Below, piece by piece: positions 37,588-46,879 of a stretch of DNA of 64,000 bases. Within the stretch, counting starts at the first letter, position 1. Each line of letters opens with the position of its first letter. The stretch is from Novipirellula herctigrandis (GTDB lineage Bacteria; Planctomycetota; Planctomycetia; Pirellulales; Pirellulaceae): the NCBI GenBank assembly GCA_007859835.1, contig SJPJ01000001.1, positions 1,093,703-1,157,702 of the forward strand. The letters run 5' to 3'. The translations under genes and the position numbers were made by a program. The notes beneath the pieces are model-generated. The model saw nothing but the letters and a program-made list of their open reading frames with translations, ran no database searches and was not told where the DNA came from.

Positions 37588-39105
37588 ATGAATCAAAAAT
37601 CCTGCCCAACGATCTCATTCTTGGCTGCGGTCGTCGCACTCACTCTGCTCGTGCCGGCTGCGACCGTTTGTAACGCAGCAGAGAAGCCGAACATCATTTT
37701 CATCCTGGCGGACGACCAATGTTGGGAAACGTTGGGGTGTGAAGGCGGCGAAGTCCAAACACCCAACCTGGACGCACTTGCCAAAAGTGGCGTGCGGTTC
37801 ACTCGAGCCTACAACATGGGTTCCTACTCCGGAGCAGTCTGCCTAGCCAGTCGCGCCATGTTTAACACAGGGCGCACGGTTTGGCACTGCGGATCGGTTA
37901 ACCAACAAATCGGCAAATGGAACTCGAGGAACCGCGATAAATCGATGCCCAATCCTTATCCAGATACGAGCACCTCGTGGAGCAAGCGGATGAAGTCGGC
38001 CGGCTACACCACTTATTTTGCCGGCAAGTGGCATGTTCCCTTCTTCAAAACGAACGAGGTATTCGATGTCGTGGGAACCGAACGTCCCGGCATGCCGAAG
38101 GATACCCAAGAAGGTTACCTTCGCCCGAAAGACAAGAACGACAAGACCTGGCTCCCCTGGGACACGTCCAAGGGAGGTTTCTGGGAAGGCGGACAACACT
38201 GGAGCGAAGTGCTGCGAGACGAAGCGATTGGATTTATTGATCAGGCCGCTGAAAAGAAAGACGAACCTTTCTTTATGTACCTCGCTTTTAACGCACCCCA
38301 CGATCCAAGGCAGGCACCCAAGAGTTATGTGGATCGCTATCCCGTCGATAGCATCAAGGTCCCAGAAAACTTTCTGCCCAAATATCCGTATCAAGACGAA
38401 ATCAAATGCGGCAAAGCATTGCGTGACGCTCGCCTCGCTCCATTCCCGAGAACGGAATATGCTATCCAGGTCAATCGCCAAGAGTACTACGCATTGATCA
38501 CGCATCTCGACGACCAACTTGGAATCATCCTCAACGAACTCAAGAAGCGGGGCATGTACGAGAACACCTATATCTTCTACACGGCCGACCATGGACTAGC
38601 CGTCGGACACCATGGCTTAATGGGAAAACAAAATGTCTATGAACATAGCCTTGGCGCACCCTTGATCGTCAAAGGCCCAAGCATTGAAGCAGGCCGAACG
38701 GTTGATGCGAATGTTTACATCCAAGACATTGTTCCGACCACGATGGAATTGGCTGGTTTGGAAGTGCCAAAACCAGAAATTGAATTCGAGAGTTTTCTTC
38801 CCATTGTCGAAGGAGAATCCGACAAAGGACGTGATTTGATCTACGGCGGTTACCTTCATGTCTCGCGCAGTATTCGCAAAGGCGATTGGAAACTGATCTA
38901 TTACCCCGACGTTCCTGTCTACCGACTCTTTAATCTCAAGAACGATCAAAACGAGATGAACGACCTTGCCGACGACCCTCAATACGCGGGTAAGATCAAA
39001 GAGCTAAAACAAGCACTAACAGCGGAAATGGAGCGGTTGGACGATACCGAAATTGAAAAAATGCGTCTCAAACGTGACAAAGCCAGCAAGAAGAAGGCGG
39101 GATAG
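37588..39105 (+). CDS. Secreted formylglycine-dependent sulfatase
   Basis: This 505-residue exported type I sulfatase hydrolyses sulfate esters, presumably on polysaccharide. The signal peptide is residues 1-30 (ends VCNAA). KPNIIFILADDQ supplies metal ligands Asp42-Asp43. SGAVCLASRAMFNTGR contains the active-site signature Cys85-Leu-Ala-Ser-Arg89, where Cys85 would be converted to formylglycine; Ala replaces the commonest Pro, an accepted variant. FYTADHGLAVGHHGLMGK supplies the second metal-ligand set. GYTTYFAGKWHV has the conserved Lys and His, and a C-terminal subdomain includes WKLIYYPD. The length is typical (about 450-550). The ATG at 37588 directly precedes the signal peptide. The beta-helix enzyme downstream is a plausible substrate partner, though about 480 bases apart. 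Confidence 0.95.
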   Translation: MNQKSCPTISFLAAVVALTLLVPAATVCNAAEKPNIIFILADDQCWETLGCEGGEVQTPNLDALAKSGVRFTRAYNMGSYSGAVCLASRAMFNTGRTVWHCGSVNQQIGKWNSRNRDKSMPNPYPDTSTSWSKRMKSAGYTTYFAGKWHVPFFKTNEVFDVVGTERPGMPKDTQEGYLRPKDKNDKTWLPWDTSKGGFWEGGQHWSEVLRDEAIGFIDQAAEKKDEPFFMYLAFNAPHDPRQAPKSYVDRYPVDSIKVPENFLPKYPYQDEIKCGKALRDARLAPFPRTEYAIQVNRQEYYALITHLDDQLGIILNELKKRGMYENTYIFYTADHGLAVGHHGLMGKQNVYEHSLGAPLIVKGPSIEAGRTVDANVYIQDIVPTTMELAGLEVPKPEIEFESFLPIVEGESDKGRDLIYGGYLHVSRSIRKGDWKLIYYPDVPVYRLFNLKNDQNEMNDLADDPQYAGKIKELKQALTAEMERLDDTEIEKMRLKRDKASKKKAG

Positions 39106-39587
39106 TACGAGATGCACCTGGCATCAGCAAAGCCGATCGAATGATGCAAATTTGGATTCGTCTGTCAGGGCAGTCTCGCGGGCGTCGCTTCGCGAGATTC
39201 ATTCTGCGGTAAGTTTGCATCGTCCTTTTTCGGACGCCGTTCAAGAATCCATCAATGCCGAACAGTCACTTACCGAGAAAAGTCGGTAATAGAGAACTCT
39301 CTTTTGCCATCCACCGCCACCTTGGTCGATTCCGTCTCGCCTTTGATATCGGGTGTAGAGTGGTAGCCCAACTCGTCGAGATGTTTGGCGTTTTCTCGTT
39401 CTCAGTCAAAACAATTTTTTCTCGTTTTCAGTCAAAACAATTGACGAGTCTCGCCACCGGAAACATCAACGGCAACGCAAACCGAGTTCAGGAGAAAACG
39501 GACCTCGCCAATCGGGTGGAAACACCAGGGTCATAAACGGACCCATCCCATTACAAACGCAAACATCCCATTACGCAAATTAGAGAC
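39106..39587. other. Intergenic region between sulfatase and beta-helix genes
   Basis: About 480 bases with no convincing gene. It contains a perfect-period 26-bp direct tandem repeat (39391-39442). A weak inverted repeat (TCTCGCG...CGCGAGA) near 39170-39205 could be part of a terminator for the sulfatase, but no U-tract follows. Confidence 0.5.
39391..39442. repeat. 26-bp tandem duplication, 2 copies
   Basis: Units at 39391-39416 and 39417-39442 share a TTTTCTCGTT..TCAGTCAAAACAATT core and differ by a single base. It is intergenic. Confidence 0.9.
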
Positions 39588-40820
39588 ATGAACATCAACA
39601 AATTTATCTTGGCGTTGTTATTTGCAATCCCGTTTCTAGATGCGACTGGTTCAAATGCGGCTTATATCGCTTCGGATAGCTACCAAAATCCCAAGCTCAC
39701 CGTAGCGATTGGATCCGCACACTACCCCGTAAAGTCGCAAGATAACAGCAAAACATTTCAAAAAGCGATTGACGATGTTCACGCTGGCGGCGGAGGACAC
39801 GTTGTTGTTCCCGCAGGCGAGTACCGACTGATGGACATCCAAATGAAAAGCAATGTTCATGTGATTTTCAAAAGCGGGGTTGTCCTTCGGCCTCGAAATG
39901 AGGAGGACGGAAACCTGTTCAATTTTGGCATGAAAGAGGCCGTTCAAAACACATCATTGATCGGGTCTGATGACCGAACCGTATTTGACTTTACAGGAAT
40001 GACGTCGAACCTAAGGGCAGTCTGTGTGAATGACTGTAACAATTTCCGCGTTGCGAATTTCACGGTGAACGACAATCGGACGGTCTACAGTTCGTTCACC
40101 TTCGGATGGGGTGGTGTCCGTGATGGTGTTGCAGAAATCGCCCGGAACGGCCTGATCGAGAACCTCACTGCGAACGATGCGCATTACGGTTACGGCGCGA
40201 TTCAAGCGCACTCAGGCGAAAACATGATCTTTCGGAACATCAAGAGTGTCGGCGGCGTCGGCGTGCGTCTAGAAACGGGCTACAAGAAGATGAACCTGTC
40301 CGGCGTTGGTGGCCTGTTCAATATTCTTGTCGAAAACGTGTCGAGCAAGAACGGGCAAGCGGCGTTGATGTTTCAGCCGCACACGATGAAACATGGCGAT
40401 GTGGTCGCACGCAACATCCGCTCCGACGGCAGCGAGTTTTGCGTTTACATCGCCAACCCGTTCGTCTCGAAGAAGAAGTATGGGCCCGAAACGGAGAAGG
40501 TTGCTGGCAGCTTCAAGTCAATCACAGTTGAGGGCGTACAGGCGGTCTATCGGGATGGTCCCATCGTCACTCGATACCCACATTTGGAGTACTATCCAAA
40601 AGAGCTCCACGCTTCCATTGTCCGTATTGAAGAGGGTTCGGAGCCGGGGTACCGCGGTCCCTCCATCGCGGCAGTCGCCAACATGCAACCGGAGGAGGAA
40701 ACCATTTCCATCACGAATGTGGAAGCGACGGGATTCCAATACCGCCGGGACATCATGACGCCGGACGATCTTTTCCGAGGTAGCATCAAACATTTGGTCA
40801 ATCCGCAAAGCAAAAAGTAG
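39588..40820 (+). CDS. Secreted right-handed beta-helix protein, possibly GH82 (iota-carrageenase)-like
   Basis: This 410-residue exported protein has a parallel beta-helix fold. The signal peptide runs about 1-24. TFQKAIDDVHAGGGGHVVVPAGEY is the usual opening of pectin-lyase-fold enzymes, then come multiple coils (MKSNVHVIFKSGVVL, CNNFRVANFTVNDN, NMIFRNIKSVGGVGVRLET). GVGVRLETGY with Glu229 and the stretch ALMFQPHTMKHGDV resemble my recollection of GH82 iota-carrageenases, in which a Glu and an Asp two residues apart act in catalysis. Here the second position is Gly (E-T-G), so activity may be changed if the assignment is right. The protein follows a sulfatase, which would fit a sulfated galactan substrate. 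A polysaccharide lyase or a non-catalytic helix remains possible. Confidence 0.6.
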   Translation: MNINKFILALLFAIPFLDATGSNAAYIASDSYQNPKLTVAIGSAHYPVKSQDNSKTFQKAIDDVHAGGGGHVVVPAGEYRLMDIQMKSNVHVIFKSGVVLRPRNEEDGNLFNFGMKEAVQNTSLIGSDDRTVFDFTGMTSNLRAVCVNDCNNFRVANFTVNDNRTVYSSFTFGWGGVRDGVAEIARNGLIENLTANDAHYGYGAIQAHSGENMIFRNIKSVGGVGVRLETGYKKMNLSGVGGLFNILVENVSSKNGQAALMFQPHTMKHGDVVARNIRSDGSEFCVYIANPFVSKKKYGPETEKVAGSFKSITVEGVQAVYRDGPIVTRYPHLEYYPKELHASIVRIEEGSEPGYRGPSIAAVANMQPEEETISITNVEATGFQYRRDIMTPDDLFRGSIKHLVNPQSKK

Positions 40821-41156
40821 TTGCCCGAAGGGGACCACAATGAATCGCGGAAGGTTGATTGGCGGGCGTACTGCGACAACTTGTCAATTTCGAGACGCCT
40901 TTTGCACGCCAACCGTCAACCGCGGGGGGTGGCGTAATTGTCGCACAGGCGGAACGAATGTGTGAATTCCGTCCCTTCTACCCTCCTTAACCCCTTCAAC
41001 CCGACAGTGAGATCCAGAGGAAGGGCGAGTCTGGACCGGATACCACTCCAGAGGGTTTCCTTCACCGAAAAACCCTTATAATCTTTGTTTGACAAACTGA
41101 GATCGTGCAGCGAAACCCGAGTCCATTCCGATTCTCTCTACCCCAATTCATTGCTT
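40821..41156. other. Intergenic region upstream of the oxidoreductase operon
   Basis: About 336 bases holding the presumed promoter of the 2-oxoacid oxidoreductase cluster. An in-frame TTG at 41085 would extend the alpha subunit by 24 residues; no other gene is visible. Confidence 0.5.
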
Positions 41157-43064
41157 ATGAGCGGCCCGAGCATCGTCAAACTCCCTGAACACATTGTTGA
41201 AATCGTCAGCGACGCCGGCGAAGGTGCCCAAAAGGCGGCATTGGCGTTCGCACAGTTGTGTGCCAAATCTGGCAACGGCTTGTGGACTGTGGAGATCATT
41301 CCCTCGGAGATCCAGCCCCCACCTCACACGACCGGCAGCGCCAGCGGAAACCGCATTCGACTTGCCTCGCGAAGCCGCGTGACGAACTCCGGTAACCGCG
41401 CAAATATGGTATTGGCCTTCAATGAAATGGCCCTTCTGTCGCGGCTTGAAACCGGCGGCCTTGCCGATGATGTGCTTGTCGTCATCGATGACCACTGGGC
41501 CACCCATCCGAACACGGCATACCAACAGAGCTACCGCGAAGTTCTGAGTCAGGCGAAGTCGCAAGGCGCGACGATCATTGAGATCCCTCTTGAGAGTGAA
41601 ACGGCGAAGTATGTCGACGACACCGGTCGCGGTAAGAACATGTTTGCCGTCGGGCTTCTGTGTGCACTTTACAGCAAAGAATTGCCGGTACTCAAGAAAG
41701 TCATTCAAGGCATTTTCAAAAAGAAATCCGGAGAGGTCATCGCTACGGCAGTGACGCTTGCCGAGGCAGGCTACCAATATGGCATCGAGAATCTCGAGAC
41801 CTGCTACGAGATCGAAGCGATTCCGGCGGGCACGACGAAAGTCGCGATGAATGGAAACACGGCCCTTGCCCTTGGTGCCGTCGCGGCCGGATTTGAACTC
41901 TGTTCGATGTATCCGATCACTCCCGCCACGTCGGCCTCGCATATGTTGTCGGAGATCTTTGAGGAGTTCGGCGGATTTGTACATCAAGCCGAGGACGAGA
42001 TCGCGGCAATCGGTGTAGCCGTCGGTGCTTCCTGGTCAGGAAAAACCGCCCTGACAATTACGTCCGGTCCCGGCATGGCGTTGAAAACCGAATTTCAGGG
42101 CCTTGCGGTGATGACCGAGACGCCGCTTGTGATTGTCGATGTGCAACGCGGTGGCCCTAGTACGGGATTGCCGACCAAGGTTGAACAATCGGACTTGCTA
42201 CACGCGATCTATGGGGCACCGGGCGATGCACCGAAAGTGGTCATGGCCGCCAGCTCGATCGAGGAGTGCTACTACATTCTATCACTCGCTAGAAAAATCG
42301 CCGAAGAGTTTCGGATGCTTGTGATCGTGCTCTCGGATGCGAATCTGGCCACCGGTCAGCAGATCTTTGACCGTCCCGATGTGAGCATGACTCCACGCCG
42401 GCCGCCATTGGATTTGAGCCCCGTGGAACCGGGTGCTCTGCCCTATGATTGGGATTCGGAGACCGGACTTTCACAGCGTCTGATCCCTGGCCAAGCAGGC
42501 GGGATGGGTGTCACCACGTCGCTCAACCATGATCGCAATGGCAAGGCCTGTTACGATTCGGTTCGCAATCAGACCGGACACACGATGCGAAGCCGGAAAC
42601 TCGCGGCACTGCAAAAAGGATTAAAAAGACCGCCGGTCTATGGTGCGGACGAGGGCGATTTACTGATTGTGGGTTGGGGCAGTACACGTGGTGCGATCGA
42701 AGAAGCGGTCGACTCGGCCCGCGCCGATGGCATCTCGGTTTCCTCTCTTCATATCCAATTCCTCAGTCCACTGCCGCCAGGCCTGAAAGCGATCTTTTCA
42801 CGCTTCAAAAAGATCATGACCGTCGAGATCAACTACAGCGATGACAAGAACGATCCGTTCATCACCGACGAAAATCGGCGCTACGGACAACTGGCGTGGA
42901 TCCTTCGCGCGGCGACGCTGATCGATATCGATTGCTACGCTCAAGTCCCAGGTCGTCCTTTCATGCCTGTCGAAATCACTGACGAGATTCGCCAAACTCT
43001 CGACCTTGAACCCGAAAACGTCTCTAACGCCGTTTCCATGAATACTACTGAAAAAGGAAACTGA
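41157..43064 (+). CDS. korA: 2-oxoacid:ferredoxin oxidoreductase, fused gamma-alpha subunit
   Basis: This subunit of 635 residues from the ATG at 41157 belongs to a ferredoxin-linked 2-oxoacid oxidoreductase that interconverts a 2-oxoacid plus CoA with acyl-CoA, carbon dioxide and reduced ferredoxin. The N-terminal gamma domain covers about 1-190 (IVSDAGEGAQKAALAF). The alpha domain follows, with YPITPATSASHMLSE, HQAEDEIAAIGVAVGASWSG, TSGPGMALKTEFQG and DVQRGGPSTGLPTKVEQSD, the CoA and TPP-facing motifs of the family. The C-terminal transketolase-C-like domain has LIVGWGSTRGAIEEA. The gamma-alpha fusion is the usual arrangement of the KorA type. The gene stops four bases before the beta-subunit gene. 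The symbol is used for the family; 2-oxoglutarate specificity is not shown, and pyruvate or branched-chain acids are possible. Confidence 0.9.
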   Translation: MSGPSIVKLPEHIVEIVSDAGEGAQKAALAFAQLCAKSGNGLWTVEIIPSEIQPPPHTTGSASGNRIRLASRSRVTNSGNRANMVLAFNEMALLSRLETGGLADDVLVVIDDHWATHPNTAYQQSYREVLSQAKSQGATIIEIPLESETAKYVDDTGRGKNMFAVGLLCALYSKELPVLKKVIQGIFKKKSGEVIATAVTLAEAGYQYGIENLETCYEIEAIPAGTTKVAMNGNTALALGAVAAGFELCSMYPITPATSASHMLSEIFEEFGGFVHQAEDEIAAIGVAVGASWSGKTALTITSGPGMALKTEFQGLAVMTETPLVIVDVQRGGPSTGLPTKVEQSDLLHAIYGAPGDAPKVVMAASSIEECYYILSLARKIAEEFRMLVIVLSDANLATGQQIFDRPDVSMTPRRPPLDLSPVEPGALPYDWDSETGLSQRLIPGQAGGMGVTTSLNHDRNGKACYDSVRNQTGHTMRSRKLAALQKGLKRPPVYGADEGDLLIVGWGSTRGAIEEAVDSARADGISVSSLHIQFLSPLPPGLKAIFSRFKKIMTVEINYSDDKNDPFITDENRRYGQLAWILRAATLIDIDCYAQVPGRPFMPVEITDEIRQTLDLEPENVSNAVSMNTTEKGN

Positions 43065-43068
43065 AGCC

Positions 43069-44022
43069 ATGTCAACGATCGCTGAAGAGTGCCTCGACGA
43101 GTGCAATGCTGTCCAAGCACACTCCCTCGAAGACTACGGATCTGAAAATCCTCGCTGGTGCAAAGGCTGTGGAGACCACGGAGTTCTCGCCTCCTTGCAA
43201 CGTGTTTTGCAAAAGAACAACGTCGAGCCTGAAAATGCCGTCGCGGTGTCGGGGATCGGCTGCTCGAGTCGTCTGCCGCATTACCTTCGGACCTACGGAT
43301 TTCACGGCATCCACGGACGCGCGCTGCCGATCGCGACCGGCGTGCGATTGGCACGACCTGAGTTGCCGGTGATCGTGACCATGGGTGACGGCGATTGCTT
43401 TAGCATCGGTGGTAACCACTGGCTTCACGCGATTCGCTACAACATCAACGCAGTCGTCCTTGTGCTCGACAACGCGATCTACGCACTGACCAAGAACCAA
43501 GTCTCGCCCACATCGCCCGACGGCACTCACAGCAATACGACGCCACGAGGAACCTACCTGCAGCCGATGAACCCACTGAGTGTCGTCGTCGGAATGACGA
43601 ATGTCTCCTTCGTCGCGCAAACGGCAACTTGGCTACCCACTCACCTCGACCAAACGATCGAGAAAGCATGGGAGCATCGCGGGCTGTCCTTTGTCCGTAT
43701 TTTGCAGCGTTGTCCGGTCTTCATGCCACAAGCCTTCGGTGAAGGCGGACGCAATTTCCCCGTGGTATTCCTTGAAAACAATGAAGGCGTCCCGATCGAC
43801 CCGTGGCTGCTGAAACGCGGTCCGGCGCAAGCACACGATCAACGTAACATCAACGCAGCACAAAAAGTTGCTGTGACGGTCGACCCCGCTCCCATGGGGC
43901 TGATTTACCACAATCCCGAGCTCCCCGTCTACGAGGACGTCCGTCACGAAAGGCATGAACGTCCCGATCATGCGACCTTTGTGGATCTACTCGATAAGAC
44001 TCTGGATCGTTTCACCGTTTGA
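43069..44022 (+). CDS. korB: 2-oxoacid:ferredoxin oxidoreductase, beta (TPP) subunit
   Basis: This 317-residue partner of the preceding gene binds thiamine pyrophosphate and the iron-sulfur cluster. WCKGCGDHG supplies two cluster cysteines, SGIGCSSRLPHY a third, and a fourth is probably CPVFMPQAF near residue 220. The TPP motif is GDGDCFSIGGNH with downstream LDNAIYALTKNQVSPTSP, the GDG...N pattern. GIHGRALPIATGVRLARP is the conserved family segment. The ATG at 43069 follows a purine-rich GAAACTGAAG stretch after the alpha stop. The next gene begins within or directly after its stop, so the three genes are one transcript. It is the expected length for KorB-type beta subunits. Confidence 0.92.
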   Translation: MSTIAEECLDECNAVQAHSLEDYGSENPRWCKGCGDHGVLASLQRVLQKNNVEPENAVAVSGIGCSSRLPHYLRTYGFHGIHGRALPIATGVRLARPELPVIVTMGDGDCFSIGGNHWLHAIRYNINAVVLVLDNAIYALTKNQVSPTSPDGTHSNTTPRGTYLQPMNPLSVVVGMTNVSFVAQTATWLPTHLDQTIEKAWEHRGLSFVRILQRCPVFMPQAFGEGGRNFPVVFLENNEGVPIDPWLLKRGPAQAHDQRNINAAQKVAVTVDPAPMGLIYHNPELPVYEDVRHERHERPDHATFVDLLDKTLDRFTV

Positions 44023-44036
44023 TAGCAGGATGGATC

Positions 44037-45512
44037 ATGCAAACCAAGATTCTTCAACCCGTCCAAGAGGTTTGGCAGCATCACTGTGCCGCGCTCGGAG
44101 AAGCGATCACGCACACGATTCACGAGTTGAACAATCTTGTGCGACTCGACGATTATCACCGCCATGGACACAACACCGAAAAACTTGAAGAGGCCCTTGG
44201 TCCCTACGCAACGGCTAGTTTGGATGTGTCGTCGCTTTCCTCGGTACTCGGCCCCAGCGCCCGTGCATTGGCGATGGACTCGGTTCGTCTCGACCGGATC
44301 AACGAACTTCTGAAATCGTTGGAATCGATGAAGGACGATGGCAGCCTGACGGTTTCCGGCTGTGAATCGGTTGACATTGAAGAGGACGAACTTCGCATTC
44401 ATCAAGCAGCCGAGAAGCATCTCCATCACATGGCCAGCGTGTTCCGCGCGTTGCGGATTGCCCAACTAGAAATTCGATCCAAGTATCAACCGGAAATCCA
44501 TGATGTTGCCTTCGCCAATTTTGACTGGCAAGAGTTAAGCCCTGCGGAACTGCGGCTGTGTCCGCCATTTATCGTTGTCGCACGTATCAACGCGAACCAG
44601 AGTGCACAACTGCGAAAAGCAATGTCGCTGCTTGAGAGCCGGCAACCGATCAAGATTGTTACCGTGCGGTCCGATCTACGTACCCAATACGCATCAGTAC
44701 ACGATCCAAGCGTGCCCGTATCGATGGCCGTTGAAATGATTCCGCTGGCGATGCGCGGTGTGCACTTCGTCCAAACCTGTGTCGCCGATCCACAGTTTGA
44801 AGAAAACCTGTTTGCCGGACTAACCGCGCCGCGCCCAGGCGTTGTATCGCTGCTGAGTCCTCTCGATCATGAAGAGGCTGATCATTTTCACCAACGTGCA
44901 CAGCGTGCCGTGCGTTCACGGGCATTTCCGCTTTGTTTCTATGATCCCGATGCCTCGCGGCATTTTGTGAATTGCTTCGATCTGTCAAACAACCCTGCGG
45001 TCGAGGATGTTTGGGTGAACGCGTCTGCCGAAGCCGGCGACAACGGCACGGAAGGCGACGAGTACACCTTCGCGCACTTCGCAGAGAGTGAAGCGTCATT
45101 CGTAGCCGAATTTGACTTGATCGCCGAAGCTGAGAAACCGGAACACGTGATTCCGATGACGGATTACCTTGAACTTAATCGTCGGCAACGCGTTGGCAGA
45201 ACTCCTTTCATTGAGGTGATCGACTGCAACGGCGAAACGGCGCAAAAAACCGCCTCCGATGCAGTCGTCGTTCAGACCGCCGACCGGATGCACCTGTGGC
45301 GAACGCTCCAGCAAATCGCCGGGATCGATAACCCGCATATCCAACAAGCCCACACGAAACTGCACGCGGAATTCGGAGTGCATGTGGACAGCCTAAAGGA
45401 ACAAATGGAAGCGGAAACCACCTGTCGCGAACAAACCGCAGTCGCCGAAGCCGTACGCCGATTCGTAGCTCATCTAACCGGCGTCGATCCGTCCGAAATC
45501 AACGTGAGCTGA
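44037..45512 (+). CDS. Stand-alone homologue of the C-terminal part of a fused PFOR-type oxidoreductase
   Basis: This 491-residue soluble protein is the third gene of the oxidoreductase cluster. ATG 44037 has AGGATGG upstream; a TTG at 44019 would overlap the beta gene. The N-terminal 150 residues are helical and unrecognised. From about 165, FDWQELSPAELRLCPPFIVVA is followed by RQPIKIVTVR, FVQTCVADPQFEENLFAGL, RAVRSRAFPLCFYDPDAS, a TFAHFAESEASF segment and LWRTLQQIAGIDNPH. This order matches my recollection of the TPP-half and tail of very large fused pyruvate:ferredoxin-type oxidoreductases. However, the GDG...N TPP signature is absent and no cluster cysteines are seen, so it is probably non-catalytic, perhaps structural or regulatory in the complex. 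Homology is inferred by eye; the position in the operon is direct. Confidence 0.6.
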   Translation: MQTKILQPVQEVWQHHCAALGEAITHTIHELNNLVRLDDYHRHGHNTEKLEEALGPYATASLDVSSLSSVLGPSARALAMDSVRLDRINELLKSLESMKDDGSLTVSGCESVDIEEDELRIHQAAEKHLHHMASVFRALRIAQLEIRSKYQPEIHDVAFANFDWQELSPAELRLCPPFIVVARINANQSAQLRKAMSLLESRQPIKIVTVRSDLRTQYASVHDPSVPVSMAVEMIPLAMRGVHFVQTCVADPQFEENLFAGLTAPRPGVVSLLSPLDHEEADHFHQRAQRAVRSRAFPLCFYDPDASRHFVNCFDLSNNPAVEDVWVNASAEAGDNGTEGDEYTFAHFAESEASFVAEFDLIAEAEKPEHVIPMTDYLELNRRQRVGRTPFIEVIDCNGETAQKTASDAVVVQTADRMHLWRTLQQIAGIDNPHIQQAHTKLHAEFGVHVDSLKEQMEAETTCREQTAVAEAVRRFVAHLTGVDPSEINVS

Positions 45513-46051
45513 GTCCTTGCAATTACGGCCTCTGTTTCTCGCACGCTAAAGATCCTTAACCACGAGCGGATCATCGCGAATGCCAACTCAATCGGTCTGC
45601 GAAAGAGCAACCGATCGATGAGTCCACTTGGCTCAGCTACTTTCGTCCTACTCGAATGTGTGTGCATAAGCCCAGCCGCAGTGCTGTACCGACTCACCAC
45701 AAAAACCTCTCGGCACGAGAACACGCCGTGGTGGAGAATTTTGACTGCAAAATCCACGCAACACCAAAGTGGTTTTTAGCTTTCCCATTCCCGGCACGTT
45801 CTTTGCGTCGCTCTGTTCATGTAACGAATTTGGTCAACGTGCCAAAGCATTGAACACACGCACTTCTCTTCACACAAATCACGCCAGAGGTTTGTCCTAG
45901 CACTGCGGCACCAGGAGAGGTTCTCGCTTGGGCTGCTTCGACATCACTGACAAAAATGCTCTAGCAGGTTGGTGTGAAGACGACGAAGCGAAATTTAGCA
46001 ACCTAGCTCCGCGCCAGTTTTGCTTTTGACCCAATCGTAGGAGTAAGTCCG
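45513..46051. other. Intergenic region after the oxidoreductase cluster
   Basis: About 540 bases with no convincing gene; small ORFs on the minus strand have no coding character. The Shine-Dalgarno of the next gene (TAGGAG) is at 46039-46044. Confidence 0.5.
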
Positions 46052-46879
46052 ATGCCAATCGAAAAGCGTCCAAAGAATCCATTGCCAAAGAACTACAAAC
46101 CTCCGAACAGTACTCCCTACAAAGTTCGCGATGGTGACAATTGGTGGAGCGTGGCAAAGGCGAACAACATGCCGGTTTGGGATCTGATTGTCGCGAATTA
46201 CAAAACGCGTAATCCAGCCGAAGTGAATTGGTATTTGCGAGAAAATGTGGGCTGTGTGCAAAGCACGCGTGATGGAAACAATTGGACGTTCACATCACGA
46301 GCGAATCCAGGAATCATCCACATTCCATTGCGAGTCATTAAGACGCCCCCGATGACCATTCCGGGGAATGTGCCTGCCAAAAAATCAACACTTTGGGCCG
46401 GACTCGGAAAATCGCATTCGGGCGACTTGTTTGTGATCGGGGCGCATGACTTAACGGCAAAGATCTATAACATTGGCGACGACACATCGAAGGTTCGAAA
46501 TGCATGGCTCAACATCAATGGATTTAAGTTTGGACCTGGCTTGGGCGCTAGCATTGGAGCCGTCTTTGTGATTGCCCATGGTTACGAGAATGCCGCGCAG
46601 ATGAACGGTGTCTCCGGTGGTTGGGACTTCGACCTAGCGATCTATACGAAACTTGGGGATTTCTTGAAAGGGATCAAAGGACTCGGTAAGGCCGTCGACA
46701 CGTTAGACAAGTTCAAGAAGCTCAGGTATTTGACAGAGAATGCAATCAAGAATGCCGGAATCACAAAGAAGGGCGTCTACACCCTTCCCATCCCCTTCGC
46801 CGGCGCCGGTATCCACATATGGGGTGGATACAAGTTTGGCGATGTATCTGTCTTCTCCACCGGTGAGGGAGTTCCATAG
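46052..46879 (+). CDS. LysM-like domain protein with Gly-rich hydrophobic C-terminal half, unknown function
   Basis: I do not recognise the full protein (275 residues). The start at 46052 has a good Shine-Dalgarno. It begins with a Pro/Lys-rich leader and no signal peptide, then a LysM-like segment at residues 25-50 (YKVRDGDNWWSVAKANNM, VWDLIVANYKT), and a NWYLRENVGC / GIIHIPLRVI stretch to about 110. That N-terminal block resembles leaders on secreted or phage-tail-like effectors and adaptors. The C-terminal half is Gly-rich and hydrophobic (GPGLGASIGAVFVIAHGYENAA, LPIPFAGAGIHIWGGYKFG) with a Lys-rich middle helix, a composition seen in membrane-active or self-associating modules. It has no immunity-like neighbour and stands alone. 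An effector or envelope role is speculative. Confidence 0.6.
   Translation: MPIEKRPKNPLPKNYKPPNSTPYKVRDGDNWWSVAKANNMPVWDLIVANYKTRNPAEVNWYLRENVGCVQSTRDGNNWTFTSRANPGIIHIPLRVIKTPPMTIPGNVPAKKSTLWAGLGKSHSGDLFVIGAHDLTAKIYNIGDDTSKVRNAWLNINGFKFGPGLGASIGAVFVIAHGYENAAQMNGVSGGWDFDLAIYTKLGDFLKGIKGLGKAVDTLDKFKKLRYLTENAIKNAGITKKGVYTLPIPFAGAGIHIWGGYKFGDVSVFSTGEGVP

Noticed and set aside
45470..46261. Minus-strand frames opposite the end of the oxidoreductase cluster and the start of the LysM-like gene
   Set aside because: They overlap well-supported genes and show no coding signature.
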